Positions 25,653-33,620 of a stretch of 34,511 bases of DNA are shown here, piece after piece. The DNA lies in the NCBI GenBank assembly GCA_002425405.1, contig DIME01000178.1, positions 1 through 34,511 of the forward strand. The letters are read 5' to 3'. The position numbers and the translations under genes were made by a program. The notes under the pieces are model-generated. The model did not search any database. It was not told the DNA's origin and saw only the letters and a list, made by a program, of their open reading frames with translations. This DNA is from Candidatus Accumulibacter vicinus (GTDB lineage: Bacteria > Pseudomonadota > Gammaproteobacteria > Burkholderiales > Rhodocyclaceae). Numbering within the stretch: position 1 is the first letter of the stretch; each line of letters starts with the position of its first letter.

Positions 25653-27134
25653 TCAACTGTCGGTCAGGGCACCCAGGTCTTCTTCCACCGCTGCCGGATT
25701 GTCGAGTCGGTCCCAAGGCTCAAGCAGCAGCAGCCACAGAAGTTTGTCGAATTCGCCGGCGAAGCGGTTGACGATTTGCTCAGGGTCGTCGACCATGTTC
25801 TTGTCGGTGATGAGTCCGAACTGTACACGGCCGTTGTAGGAGAGGATGCTGACACCCATGCCGATGTCGCCGGCTTGCGGGACCCAGACCATTTCCTGCT
25901 CGATCCTGCAGCCGGCGAAAAAGCGTGGCTGTTGCGGGCCGGGGACGTTGGTCATCACCGCCGTGGTCTTGCTGGCCAGCAGATTGAGGAGCTGGTCCTG
26001 GATGAACTTGGGAGCCATGCCGGCGGCGCCCAGCAGGGTGAAGGTCAGCATTGCCTGATAGGAACCCTTCAACGCCATCATCCTGGCGCGAGTGGCGTAG
26101 AGCCTGGCCAGTGGGTTGTCGATGCCGATCGGCAGTTCGAGAGCCACCAGACCAAAGCGGTTTCCAAGATCCTCGATGTCATCCGGTGCGCGCAGATTGA
26201 CCGGGACCATCGCACGAATCTCGGTGGCAGCCACCGGGTCGCCTCTGGCCATCAGGTAGCCGCGCAGGGCACCTGCCACCGAAGCCAGCAGGATGTCGTT
26301 CACCGAGCAGCCGAGAACCTTGCCGACGGCCTTGATTTCGGGCAAGGAGATCGGCTCGGACCAGGCGACCCGTTTGACCGTCCCCGCTTTGCCCTTGTAG
26401 CGCGTCGGGGTGTCGTTGGGCAGTAGCGCCAGCTTGCCGACTTCCTCGGCGATGGCCCTGGCGACGAGCACATAGTCGCGGATCGTCGCGGGGTTATGAC
26501 GCAGGCCCAGGTAGTGTCCCCACACTTGGCCCCCGATGCGGATCGAGGCCAGAGCAACTTCGCTGAGCGGCTCCAGGATGGTTCGCCAGAAAGCGTCGCC
26601 AGTATCGCTCCCTTGGTCGTCAGCAGGATCATCCTGAGGAGGCGCTGCCACCGTTCCGCCGTCCTCGGGGGCATCAATGTCGTTGTCGGTCAGCGAATTG
26701 ATGACGCCAGTCAGGGCGATGCCGTCCGCAATCGCGTGATGGATTCTGACCACCAGTGCGGAGTTGCCGTCGGCAGTGTCGACAAGGTTGAATTCCCAGC
26801 GGGGTCGTGACGGGTTGAGTGGGGTGCCGGCCATGGTGGCAACGAATTTTTGCAGCTCGTTCTTGCCGGCAGGCGCTGGGAGAAAAGAATGGCGGACATG
26901 CGTGTCGATGTCGAAGTCGGGGTCGTCATCCCACCAGTTACCATGGGCATCCTGCCTGGCAATTTGCCGGAAGCGCCGGTAACGCACGATGCGCTGTGCG
27001 ACGGTACGCTTGAAACGTTCGGTGTCGATGCGGCCCTTGAAGATCATGACCCCGACGATCTGCATCAGGTTTTCTGGACGATCCATGCGCAGCCAGGCGT
27101 TGTCGACGTGGGCAATTCTTTCGCGTGGGTTCAT
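25653..27134 (-). CDS. Wax ester synthase/diacylglycerol O-acyltransferase (WS/DGAT family)
   Basis: It joins an acyl-CoA with a fatty alcohol or diacylglycerol to make wax ester or triacylglycerol for storage. The 493-residue protein has the condensing motif HHxxxDG at 132-138 (IHHAIADG). The C-terminal family block includes NVPGPQQPRFFAGCRIEQEM and SILSYNGRVQFGLITDKN. The N-terminus MNPRERIAHVDNAWLRMD matches WS/DGAT proteins, so ATG 27134 is preferred over an in-frame start 48 bp upstream; GGGAG lies upstream. It diverges from the acyl-CoA-binding protein gene. Which alcohol it prefers cannot be told. Confidence 0.92.
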   Translation of the reverse strand: MNPRERIAHVDNAWLRMDRPENLMQIVGVMIFKGRIDTERFKRTVAQRIVRYRRFRQIARQDAHGNWWDDDPDFDIDTHVRHSFLPAPAGKNELQKFVATMAGTPLNPSRPRWEFNLVDTADGNSALVVRIHHAIADGIALTGVINSLTDNDIDAPEDGGTVAAPPQDDPADDQGSDTGDAFWRTILEPLSEVALASIRIGGQVWGHYLGLRHNPATIRDYVLVARAIAEEVGKLALLPNDTPTRYKGKAGTVKRVAWSEPISLPEIKAVGKVLGCSVNDILLASVAGALRGYLMARGDPVAATEIRAMVPVNLRAPDDIEDLGNRFGLVALELPIGIDNPLARLYATRARMMALKGSYQAMLTFTLLGAAGMAPKFIQDQLLNLLASKTTAVMTNVPGPQQPRFFAGCRIEQEMVWVPQAGDIGMGVSILSYNGRVQFGLITDKNMVDDPEQIVNRFAGEFDKLLWLLLLEPWDRLDNPAAVEEDLGALTDS

Positions 27135-27212
27135 TGCGGCTGCTCCCGGGAAAAATGGCCAGCCCATATAATAGCAAGTCATTTCAAGTGATCATCAACC
27201 GGAGGAACCAAC
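27135..27212. promoter_or_regulatory. Shared divergent promoter region of WS/DGAT and acyl-CoA-binding protein genes
   Basis: The 78-bp gap holds TATAAT (27167-27172), whose reverse reads ATTATA, so either strand could use it. No TTGACA-like hexamer stands at the ideal distance on either side. GGAGG at 27201-27205 serves the GTG start of the acyl-CoA-binding protein. The short gap implies joint control of the two genes. Confidence 0.4.
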
Positions 27213-27473
27213 GTGAGTGACTTGCAAGCCCAGTTCGAGGCCGCCGTGGCCAGTTCCAAGACCCTGCCCGAGCGCCCGGACAACGCCACCTTGCTGAGGC
27301 TCTATGCCCTTTACAAGCAGGTGACCGAAGGCGATGTTGAAGGTCGTCGCCCCGGCTTGACCGATATGGTCGGTCGCGCCAAGTACGATGCCTGGGCGGC
27401 AATCAAGGGCACTGCAGCGGACGTTGCGATGCAGCAGTACATTGCCGTGGTCGAGCAACTGAAAGCAGCCTGA
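27213..27473 (+). CDS. Acyl-CoA-binding protein (ACBP)
   Basis: A small cytosolic four-helix protein that buffers and delivers medium- and long-chain acyl-CoA. The 86-residue length is exactly that of the family. The ligand-contact region is present: LYALYKQVTEGDVEGRRPGL, then MVGRAKYDAWAAIKG, with the Tyr and Lys residues that bind the CoA 3'-phosphate. The start is GTG 27213 with GGAGG 7 bp upstream. ACBP is common in eukaryotes and limited to some bacterial groups. Here it diverges from a WS/DGAT acyltransferase, which needs acyl-CoA, suggesting delivery to storage-lipid synthesis. Confidence 0.95.
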   Translation: MSDLQAQFEAAVASSKTLPERPDNATLLRLYALYKQVTEGDVEGRRPGLTDMVGRAKYDAWAAIKGTAADVAMQQYIAVVEQLKAA

Positions 27474-27507
27474 AAGCAAGGACTGGCGGCTTGCCCGACA
27501 GTCTGGT

Positions 27508-27786
27508 TCAGACCGGAAAGTTCTCGTCGAAGTATCTGTGGGCTGCGCGTTCGATGGCTGGTTTGACAGCGAAGAGCAGGAGTCCGAGACGGATGCTGAG
27601 CGACACTTCCTTTTCGTCGAGGGTCAGTTCGCCGGTCACACCCGGCCGCTTGAAACGCATCCGGTTGCCGTCCCACGCGTAGTCAAGGTCAAACTCTTCC
27701 TGTAATTCGCCGGCCATATGTTCGGCGGCGGTACGCGCCTCGGCGAGGCTCTTGTCATGCCGGCGGCGAATGATGATTTCGCTCAT
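27508..27786 (-). CDS. Polyhydroxyalkanoic acid system family protein
   Basis: A 92-residue protein matching the small PHA granule-region family: MSEIIIRRRHDKSLAEARTA at the start, then EEFDLDYAWDGNRMRFKRPG, then GELTLDEKEVSLSIRLGLLL. The middle and end are beta-rich with an amphipathic tail that may contact granules or membranes. Its biochemical role is not established. It converges with the acyl-CoA-binding protein gene across 34 bp and lies 18 bp downstream of rsgA. With the WS/DGAT and ACBP genes beside it, the stretch groups three storage-carbon functions. It is an indicator that the organism makes PHA. Confidence 0.85.
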   Translation of the reverse strand: MSEIIIRRRHDKSLAEARTAAEHMAGELQEEFDLDYAWDGNRMRFKRPGVTGELTLDEKEVSLSIRLGLLLFAVKPAIERAAHRYFDENFPV

Positions 27787-27804
27787 GTGAGAGGTCCTTG
27801 GATG

Positions 27805-28671
27805 TCAGCCGATTTCGGCACAGAGTGAGCGGAACGCCGCATAGCGGCGAGGGTCGATGGCGCCATGCTCGACGGCGGCAAGGATACTGCAGTCGGGTTC
27901 GCGGTCGTGCTGGCAATCGCGAAATCGACATTGGCCGAGCAGTGGTCGCAGTTCGAGAAAAGCCTGCGCAATGTCCTCCGACGAGAGATGGCGCAGGCCA
28001 AATGCCATCAGCCCTGGCGAGTCAATCAGCGCAGCACCCGTACTGGGGTGATAGAGATGGGCATGCGTAGTGGTGTGCTTGCCGGCGTTGAGTGCCTGCG
28101 AGATTTCCCGGGTGGGCGTACAGGCGTCTGGGATCAGGGCATTGATCAGCGTTGATTTGCCCATCCCGGATTGGCCGATCAGCAGGCTGGTATGGTCCGC
28201 CAGGTACGGCAACAGGCGTTCGCCATCGTTGCGCGCAGAGAGCTTCAGAACCCGATAACCCAGTTTCTCGTACGCCAGCAGGGTCGCCGAAGCTGCCGGT
28301 ACACGTTCACTGAGGTCGCACTTGTTGAGAACGATCAGAACCTGGATGTCCTGACTTTCGGCGGCGACGATGCAGCGTGTGATCAAATCGTCCGAAAACG
28401 GCGGTTCGGTGGCGACGACGATGATGAGTTGTGTCACATTGGCGGCAATCAGTCTTTGCTTGAAGTGGTCCGAGCGATAGAGCAGCGTTCGCCGCGGTTC
28501 AAGCGTGGCGATGACGCCCTGGTCGGCACTGGTTCGCTGCACCTTCACCTGGTCACCGCAGACCAGTTCGCTCTTTTTGCCACGAGGAACGCAGAGCAGC
28601 GTCTCGCCATCGCGCAACTCAACCCGGTATTGCCGCCCGTAAGCGGCGATGACGCTGCCGGCCAGTCTCAA
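27805..28671 (-). CDS. rsgA: Ribosome small subunit-dependent GTPase A
   Basis: RsgA is a late 30S assembly GTPase. The 288 residues show the circularly permuted G domain, with NKCD (G4) at 116-119 ahead of GQSGMGKST (G1) at 166-174 and DSPG (G3) at 217-220. An N-terminal OB fold (residues 1-65) and a C-terminal zinc site with Cys248, Cys253, His255 and Cys261 complete the family layout. The start overlaps the stop of the pterin dehydratase gene by 4 bp, so the two are coupled. Somewhat shorter than the E. coli protein (about 350), as in many betaproteobacteria. Confidence 0.95.
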   Translation of the reverse strand: MRLAGSVIAAYGRQYRVELRDGETLLCVPRGKKSELVCGDQVKVQRTSADQGVIATLEPRRTLLYRSDHFKQRLIAANVTQLIIVVATEPPFSDDLITRCIVAAESQDIQVLIVLNKCDLSERVPAASATLLAYEKLGYRVLKLSARNDGERLLPYLADHTSLLIGQSGMGKSTLINALIPDACTPTREISQALNAGKHTTTHAHLYHPSTGAALIDSPGLMAFGLRHLSSEDIAQAFLELRPLLGQCRFRDCQHDREPDCSILAAVEHGAIDPRRYAAFRSLCAEIG

Positions 28672-29003
28672 ATTCGTGCCAGTGCTTCGATCTTGGCGGC
28701 GCAGATGAAATCGTTGCGCGACAGGCCGGCAACGTCATGCGTGCTGTAGCTGATCTTCACACGGCCATAGCCGACTTCGAGATCAGGATGATGGTTCTCT
28801 CGTTCAGCAAGGCCTGCGACGGTGTTGACGAATAGCAGGGTGACCGCGTAGCTGGCAAAGGTGAACTCCTTATGGAGCAGACCGGGCTCGGCAATCTGCC
28901 AGCCTGGCAGGTCGGCCAGCAGGGCCGAGGCCTGTGCGGGATCCAGGGCGTGTTCGCTGCCGCGTAGCGGCCGGCAATGTTCGAGAGCAAGTTCGGTGAG
29001 CAT
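28668..29003 (-). CDS. phhB: Pterin-4a-carbinolamine dehydratase (4a-hydroxytetrahydrobiopterin dehydratase)
   Basis: It dehydrates 4a-hydroxytetrahydropterin, recycling the cofactor of aromatic amino-acid hydroxylases. The 111-residue protein has the family active site ENHHPDLEVGYGRVKISYST with the catalytic His71 and His72, and His89 in STHDVAGLSRNDF. GWQIAEPGLLHKEFTF is the usual N-terminal beta strand region. No phenylalanine hydroxylase gene is adjacent, so in this place it may be a stand-alone gene linked only to rsgA by a 4-bp overlap. The symbol follows the pseudomonad name; the E. coli-type organisms lack this gene. Confidence 0.92.
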   Translation of the reverse strand: MLTELALEHCRPLRGSEHALDPAQASALLADLPGWQIAEPGLLHKEFTFASYAVTLLFVNTVAGLAERENHHPDLEVGYGRVKISYSTHDVAGLSRNDFICAAKIEALARI

Positions 29004-29082
29004 GGGATCCTCCTGTTTCTGCTTAATGTGAAAGTCGCGTCAGCGACGCACGGAAGGGGCGAAGGCGGGGTTTCGCGGAGCA

Positions 29083-29101
29083 CTGCTCTGCTCTGCTCTG
29101 C
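29083..29101. repeat. Short tandem pentamer repeat
   Basis: CTGCT is repeated 3.8 times without change between the pterin dehydratase and M48 protease genes. It could vary in copy number by slipped pairing, but it lies in a non-coding gap so no phase-variable frame is affected. Confidence 0.6.
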
Positions 29102-29112
29102 GCCGCCGTAGC

Positions 29113-29136
29113 CGGCCCGCGATGCAGCGCGGGCCG
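29113..29136. repeat. GC-rich hairpin in the gap between two - strand genes
   Basis: CGGCCCGCG-ATGCAG-CGCGGGCCG forms a perfect 9-bp stem with a 6-base loop. No T-run follows on either strand. It may stop transcription weakly or protect the 3' end of the M48 protease message. Confidence 0.5.
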
Positions 29137-29163
29137 TGGGAAGAGCCGGGGGAGAGGGAACGG

Positions 29164-29196
29164 TCATGACTTTCATCATCAGGGGTGAAGTCATGA
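29164..29196. repeat. Inverted repeat just downstream of the M48 protease stop
   Basis: TCATGACTT at 29164-29172 pairs with AAGTCATGA at 29188-29196. With one bulge the stem extends three more pairs around a loop of about ten bases. It begins 4 bp beyond the M48 protease stop codon on the - strand. Lack of a T-run makes it either an imperfect terminator or a protein-binding dyad. Confidence 0.5.
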
Positions 29197-29199
29197 TCG

Positions 29200-30438
29200 T
29201 CAGGCGTCCTGCAGGCGGGCGATGCGCAGGGCAGCGGGTGGGTGTGAATCGTAGAACAAGGAATGTAGCGGGTCAGGGGTCAAGGTCGCGGCATTGTCTT
29301 CGTACATCTTGACCAGGGCGGCCACCAGATCGCTGGCCGAAGCATGGGCCGCCGCGTAGCGGTCTGCCTGGAATTCGTCGCGACGCGAGAGGAGACTCAG
29401 CAGCGGGGTCAGCAGAAAAGCAAAAACCGGTCCGGCGAGAAAGAAAAGGACCAGCCCAAGAGCCGTGTTCTGGCTCGTCAGACCGAGACCGCTGAAGAAC
29501 CAGCCGGCATCGATCAGTTGCCCCAGGATGGCAAGAAACCCGAGTGACAGGACAAAGAGCATACCGATCCGCTTTTGCACGTGCCGGTATTTGAAGTGTC
29601 CCAGTTCGTGTGCCAACACGGCTTCGATCTCAACGGCTTGCAGGCGGTCGAGCAGGGTATCGAAGAAGACGATGCGCTTCGTCTTGCCGAAACCAGTGAA
29701 GTAGGCGTTACCGTGGTTCGATCGCTTCGATCCGTCCATCACCAAAAGATCCGAACTGGCGAAGCCGCAGCGATCCAGCAGTGCCTCGACGCGCGTTCTG
29801 AGTCGGGCATCGTCGAGCGGGACGAACTTGTTGAATAGCGGCGCGATCCAGGTTGGATAGATGAACAGGAGGAGCAGGTTGAAAGTGCACCAGAAGAGCC
29901 ATACGTAGAGCCACCACAGCTCCCCCATTCTCGCCATCAGCCAGAGCACGGCGAGCAGCACCGGCGTGCCGATGACGATGGCCAGGATGGCCTGCTTGAG
30001 GTGATCCGCGAAAAAGATTCGGAGAGTCATGCGGTTGAAGGAAAATTCTGCTTCGATGACAAACTGGTGATACAGGCTGAGCGGCAGGTCAACGATGGCG
30101 GAAATCAGCAGGACGCTGAAGATGAGTGCGACCCCGTAGGGCAGGCCATCGAGTCGTGCTGACCAGAAGTCATGCAGTATCTGCAAACCTCCACCCAGCG
30201 TGAAGGCGAGCAGCATCGCCACTTCAACGGCCAGGCCGATCCTGCCAAAGCGGCTGCGTGCTACGGTATAGTCGGCGGCCTTTTGATGAGTCTTGAGATC
30301 GACACGATCAGCGAAGTTCTCGGGTACGCGGCCGCGATGCGCCATGACATGCGTGATTTGCCGCTGCGCCAGCCAGAGGCGCAAGGCGCACATGACCAAC
30401 AAGGCGGCAAGAAAGATGAGGGAGAAGGTATTGAACAT
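29200..30438 (-). CDS. M48 family zinc metalloprotease, Ste24/CAAX protease-like
   Basis: A 412-residue integral membrane protease. The zinc site is HELGH at 277-281 in LAHELGHFKYRHVQ, with the third ligand Glu355 in RRDEFQADRYAA, as in Ste24-type enzymes. About seven hydrophobic segments surround it, and HQFVIEAEFSFNRMTLRIFF is a conserved family block. In bacteria such proteins degrade or process membrane and exported proteins; they do not usually act on CAAX substrates. ATG 30438 is preferred; an in-frame TTG 15 bp upstream also exists. No clear ribosome-binding site is seen. It diverges from orn across only 43 bp, so their promoters must overlap. Confidence 0.92.
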   Translation of the reverse strand: MFNTFSLIFLAALLVMCALRLWLAQRQITHVMAHRGRVPENFADRVDLKTHQKAADYTVARSRFGRIGLAVEVAMLLAFTLGGGLQILHDFWSARLDGLPYGVALIFSVLLISAIVDLPLSLYHQFVIEAEFSFNRMTLRIFFADHLKQAILAIVIGTPVLLAVLWLMARMGELWWLYVWLFWCTFNLLLLFIYPTWIAPLFNKFVPLDDARLRTRVEALLDRCGFASSDLLVMDGSKRSNHGNAYFTGFGKTKRIVFFDTLLDRLQAVEIEAVLAHELGHFKYRHVQKRIGMLFVLSLGFLAILGQLIDAGWFFSGLGLTSQNTALGLVLFFLAGPVFAFLLTPLLSLLSRRDEFQADRYAAAHASASDLVAALVKMYEDNAATLTPDPLHSLFYDSHPPAALRIARLQDA

Positions 30439-30481
30439 ACGGTTGTGACACAATGGCGACTTTACGGTTCAGATGGATTAT

Positions 30482-31027
30482 ATGACAAAGGACGCTTCCT
30501 ACCTCGTTTGGCTGGACATGGAAATGACCGGTCTGGTACCTGACTGCGACCGCATCATCGAACTGGCGATGGTGGTCACCGACAGTCAGTTGATGACCAT
30601 CGCCGAATCAACGGTGTGGGCTGTACATCAGGAGGATGCCTGCCTCGATGCAATGGACGAATGGAACCGGAAGACACATGCCCGCTCCGGACTGATTGAT
30701 CGGGTCAGGGCATCCACATTCGACGAGGCGGCTGTCGAGGCAGCCGCGCTGGAGTTCATGCGGGCTTATGTTCCCCAGGCGGTCAGCCCGATGTGCGGCA
30801 ACTCGATCGGCCAGGATCGACGCTTCATGGCAAGATACATGCCGCAGCTTGAGGCCTGGTTCCATTACCGAAACCTGGATGTCAGCACCCTCAAGGAACT
30901 CTGTCGGCGCTGGAAACCCGAGGTGGCAAGAGGTTTTGTCAAGCGCTCCGAGCACTCCGCGCTCGCGGATATCCGCGAATCGATTGACGAATTGAAGTAC
31001 TACCGCGAGCACTTCATCAGACTCTAA
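30482..31027 (+). CDS. orn: Oligoribonuclease (DEDDh 3'-5' exonuclease)
   Basis: Orn degrades short RNA fragments, including pGpG from cyclic-di-GMP, to mononucleotides. From ATG 30482 it has 181 residues, the usual length. The DEDDh residues are Asp12 and Glu14 in VWLDMEMTGL, Asp112 in GNSIGQDRRFM, and His158 and Asp163 in SEHSALADIRESI. An ATG three codons earlier (30473) is in frame but gives a longer N-terminus than the family. No strong ribosome-binding site precedes either. Its stop overlaps the convergent glycosyltransferase stop by 4 bp. Confidence 0.96.
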   Translation: MTKDASYLVWLDMEMTGLVPDCDRIIELAMVVTDSQLMTIAESTVWAVHQEDACLDAMDEWNRKTHARSGLIDRVRASTFDEAAVEAAALEFMRAYVPQAVSPMCGNSIGQDRRFMARYMPQLEAWFHYRNLDVSTLKELCRRWKPEVARGFVKRSEHSALADIRESIDELKYYREHFIRL

Positions 31028-32688
31028 TTGCCAGGCGATGAACCTCTCTTGACGTCGCGCCGATAGAGGTGCAGTCGGTCGCTGTCCCGGCGTTCGGCGG
31101 GACGACCGCCATCCCAGACCTTCCGCCAGCCGCTGGCCGCTGGGGAGCGGCCATCCCTGGGGGCGCCGTGGATCAGCAGCCAGTCGCACTTCCTGGCGGT
31201 GGCGGAGTTTGCCGGAATAGTACGGATCCCGTCGAAGTAGTCCAGTGAGGCGATGATCGAATCAGCGAGGTTGGCTCCGGCAATGCAGTGGCGATTCTCG
31301 GGCAGTGCCTTGGCCAGCGAAGCGGATACCTGGCGGTAAGTCTTGCTGTAGTCGATCCAGGGCATCCAGAGCGTTACGATCAGCAGCCAGAACAAGGTCA
31401 GACCGGACATCCAGTGCATGATCCCGCGCATGGGGGAACGCGGACTGGTCATAATCAGCCAGCACCAGACCAAGGTTGCCAGCAGGGCGACGCTGGCGCA
31501 CAGGATACTGAAGTGCCCCACGAATCCCGGTTCGAGTCGAACAGCCTGGCGTGCCAGCCTTTCTGGCCAGCCGAAGACCATTGCGCACCAGCCAATCCAG
31601 GCCAGCAGGGCAAGGAGACTGAAGGTGATCATGCCAAACCAGTCAAACGCGTTCGCCGCGCCACGTCGCAGTGAAGCGACGCCCGGAACGGCCAGCAGAA
31701 CCAGCGGTGGCAGCAGCAGCAAAGCTGGTACGCTGCGTGCTCCGATAGCGCTGCCGACCATCAGCAGAGAGACTACGAAAGCAAACATCGGCAAGGCCAG
31801 CGGGGTCGTAGCCCATTGGCGCCGTTTTGCCCAGAGTGCCCAGCAGGCGAGAGGGGAGGCTGGCCAGGCATACCAAGGGAGCATCAGCAGCAGGCGCTGC
31901 ACAGCGAGCAGGGGTTGCCCATTGGCGCTGAGCTGGGTCAACTCGCCCTGCGAGAAGGCGGCGAGGTACTCGGGCGAGGTCGCGAACAAGGCGGCCAGCC
32001 ACCCGCCGGCAAGCGCACAGGCAAACAGCAGCGAGCCAAGCAGCAGCAGCGCCGAGCGTTGACGATGGTCGGATCGCCAGACCACGAACGCTGCCACGGG
32101 CAGCAGCGGCAACATCGCCGCCAGGCCGTTGGCGAGGAAACCCAGTCCGAGCGCCGAACCGAACCAGGAAGCGCCTCGCAGCGGTCGCCTGTCAAGTTGC
32201 GTCAGTCCCCAGTAGGCGGCGGTGTGCGCTGTTAGCGCCGCCAGCATGGGCTGCGCTTCATGCGCGTGGAACAGGAAGCCAATGCTGCCGGCAAGCAGCA
32301 GCGGTGCGGCCGGAGCTTGTTCGCGACCGTGCAGTTCGCGTGCAGCGAGGAAAATGAAGCCCAGGGCGAGCAGGGTGAATACTCCGCTGGCCAGTCGCGT
32401 CGCCTCATGCAGCGGCAAGAGCCAGGACAACAGCCGACTGCCGCTGGCTGCCACCCAGTAGTAGAGAGGTGCGTCGGGGTAAGGGCGACCAGCGAGGCTT
32501 GGCGTCAGCCAGTTTCCGTTTGAGACCAGGTCATGGACGATGCCGATCGTGACTGCATCATCATTTCTCCAGGGGTCGTGACCGATCAGCCCCGTGCAAA
32601 TATAGAGGACGAGGAGAATCGCCAGAGTCCAGCCATTGGGCGGCAATGGAATTCCCCGGAAGCGAGCATGCTCCGCCTGCGCCGGCAT
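31024..32688 (-). CDS. GT39/ArnT-like integral membrane glycosyltransferase
   Basis: A 554-residue protein with about eleven or twelve membrane helices. The N-terminal block HDPWRNDDAVTIGIVHDLVS (residues about 37-56), followed by NWLTPSLAGRPYPDAPLYYW, is the first periplasmic loop of the GT-C superfamily (PMT_2/ArnT), where the Asp pair is the catalytic site using a polyprenyl-phosphate sugar. The C-terminal 110 residues are soluble. The acceptor could be lipid A, protein or glycan. It lies between orn (convergent) and rpmE, and its start is 38 bp past the rpmE terminator, so it needs its own promoter or read-through. None is obvious. Confidence 0.85.
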   Translation of the reverse strand: MPAQAEHARFRGIPLPPNGWTLAILLVLYICTGLIGHDPWRNDDAVTIGIVHDLVSNGNWLTPSLAGRPYPDAPLYYWVAASGSRLLSWLLPLHEATRLASGVFTLLALGFIFLAARELHGREQAPAAPLLLAGSIGFLFHAHEAQPMLAALTAHTAAYWGLTQLDRRPLRGASWFGSALGLGFLANGLAAMLPLLPVAAFVVWRSDHRQRSALLLLGSLLFACALAGGWLAALFATSPEYLAAFSQGELTQLSANGQPLLAVQRLLLMLPWYAWPASPLACWALWAKRRQWATTPLALPMFAFVVSLLMVGSAIGARSVPALLLLPPLVLLAVPGVASLRRGAANAFDWFGMITFSLLALLAWIGWCAMVFGWPERLARQAVRLEPGFVGHFSILCASVALLATLVWCWLIMTSPRSPMRGIMHWMSGLTLFWLLIVTLWMPWIDYSKTYRQVSASLAKALPENRHCIAGANLADSIIASLDYFDGIRTIPANSATARKCDWLLIHGAPRDGRSPAASGWRKVWDGGRPAERRDSDRLHLYRRDVKRGSSPGN

Positions 32689-32725
32689 CTGGAAATGAGT
32701 ACTGATAAGCCGCTATTTGGGAACG

Positions 32726-32753
32726 AAAAAGGCAGCCGTGGGGCTGCCTTTTT
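32726..32753 (-). terminator. Intrinsic terminator after rpmE (symmetrical)
   Basis: AAAAAGGCAGCC at 32726-32737 pairs perfectly with GGCTGCCTTTTT at 32742-32753 around a 4-base loop. The GC stem is flanked by A and T runs, so it should terminate on both strands. It lies 22 bp after the rpmE stop on the - strand. Confidence 0.93.
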
Positions 32754-32774
32754 CTGTCGACCCCACTGTTCGAC

Positions 32775-32990
32775 CTAGACCGGTTTGCGCATCGCGCCAT
32801 ACTTCTGGTTGAATTTCTCGACGCGGCCAGCCGTATCGATGATTTTCTGTTTACCGGTGTAGAAAGGATGGCAGGCCGAGCAGACCTCGACGTGCAGCGC
32901 TTTCTTCATTGTCGACCGGGTGGTGAAGGTGTTGCCGCAGGAGCAGGTCACCGCGATTTCACCGTAGGCAGGATGGATTTTGTCTTTCAT
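32775..32990 (-). CDS. rpmE: 50S ribosomal protein L31
   Basis: The 71-residue protein is the zinc-binding form of L31, with Cys16 and Cys18 in VTCSCGNTF and Cys37 and Cys40 in EVCSACHPFYTGKQ. The start is ATG 32990, preceded by AGGAAAAG. The frame is open upstream for 18 more codons, but MKDKIHPAYGEIAVTCSCG is the true family N-terminus. A clean symmetrical terminator follows. It lies 72 bp downstream of ybeY on the same strand and probably has its own promoter in that gap; GATAAT near 33060 on the - strand may be its -10. Confidence 0.97.
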   Translation of the reverse strand: MKDKIHPAYGEIAVTCSCGNTFTTRSTMKKALHVEVCSACHPFYTGKQKIIDTAGRVEKFNQKYGAMRKPV

Positions 32991-33062
32991 CTGGTGCTTT
33001 TCCTGTAGGTTAAGGCTGTCATGATCAGGCGACAAGCAGAGCATGAGGCATCAAAGGCATCA

Positions 33063-33620
33063 TTATCGGCGATTTTTCCACTGTCTGCAATCCGGAGTCT
33101 TTCTCGCTGATATCGCGATCACCGATCGAAGGCCTTCCTCTTTCCGTGCAATCCATTGATTTTCCAGCCGATAGGGGTCTGGATAGCCCAGCGCAGCCAG
33201 TACCCGGCGCTCCTGGTTTTCCATTTCACGGGCCTCCTTCTTGCCCGTTTCATGGTCGTAGCCCTGCAGATGCAGCATGCCATGGACGATCAGATGGGCG
33301 TAATGGGCTTCGAGCGATTTGCCCTGGGCGCTCGCCTCGATCGCAACGACCGGCGCACAGAGCACGAGATCACCGCAGAGCGAGGGTTCCTGCTGATAGG
33401 GAAAGGACAGGACGTTGGTCGCGTAGTCTTTGGACCGGTAGGTACGGTTCAGGCTGCGGCCTTCGTCGGTATCGACAAAGCGTACGGTGATCTGTCCGCC
33501 AACGCCGTGATGGACTGCCGCAGCACGTGCCCAGCGACGAACCTGCGATTTCCCGGGGAGGTCCGGCCAGTCACCGGCATGCTGTACGCTGACCTGCAGC
33601 CGCCGCTCACACTTCGCCAT
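33063..33620 (-). CDS. ybeY: rRNA maturation endoribonuclease YbeY
   Basis: YbeY is a zinc-dependent RNase used in 16S rRNA 3' maturation and 70S quality control. The zinc motif HxxxHxxxxxH is seen at His113, His117 and His123 in LIVHGMLHLQGYDHE. The core has NVLSFPYQQEPSLCGDLVLC, the usual strand before the active site. The length of 185 residues is about 30 more than usual, because of a tail after LGYPDPY that includes ENQWIARKEEGLRSVIAISA. The start overlaps the phoH stop by 14 bp, a layout common in proteobacteria. Confidence 0.94.
   Translation of the reverse strand: MAKCERRLQVSVQHAGDWPDLPGKSQVRRWARAAAVHHGVGGQITVRFVDTDEGRSLNRTYRSKDYATNVLSFPYQQEPSLCGDLVLCAPVVAIEASAQGKSLEAHYAHLIVHGMLHLQGYDHETGKKEAREMENQERRVLAALGYPDPYRLENQWIARKEEGLRSVIAISARKTPDCRQWKNRR

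Noticed and set aside
31134..31153. Hairpin TGGCCGCT-GGGG-AGCGGCCA near the end of the GT39-like gene
   Set aside because: It lies within the coding sequence about 110 bp before the stop, without a T-run, and the codons are ordinary for the protein.
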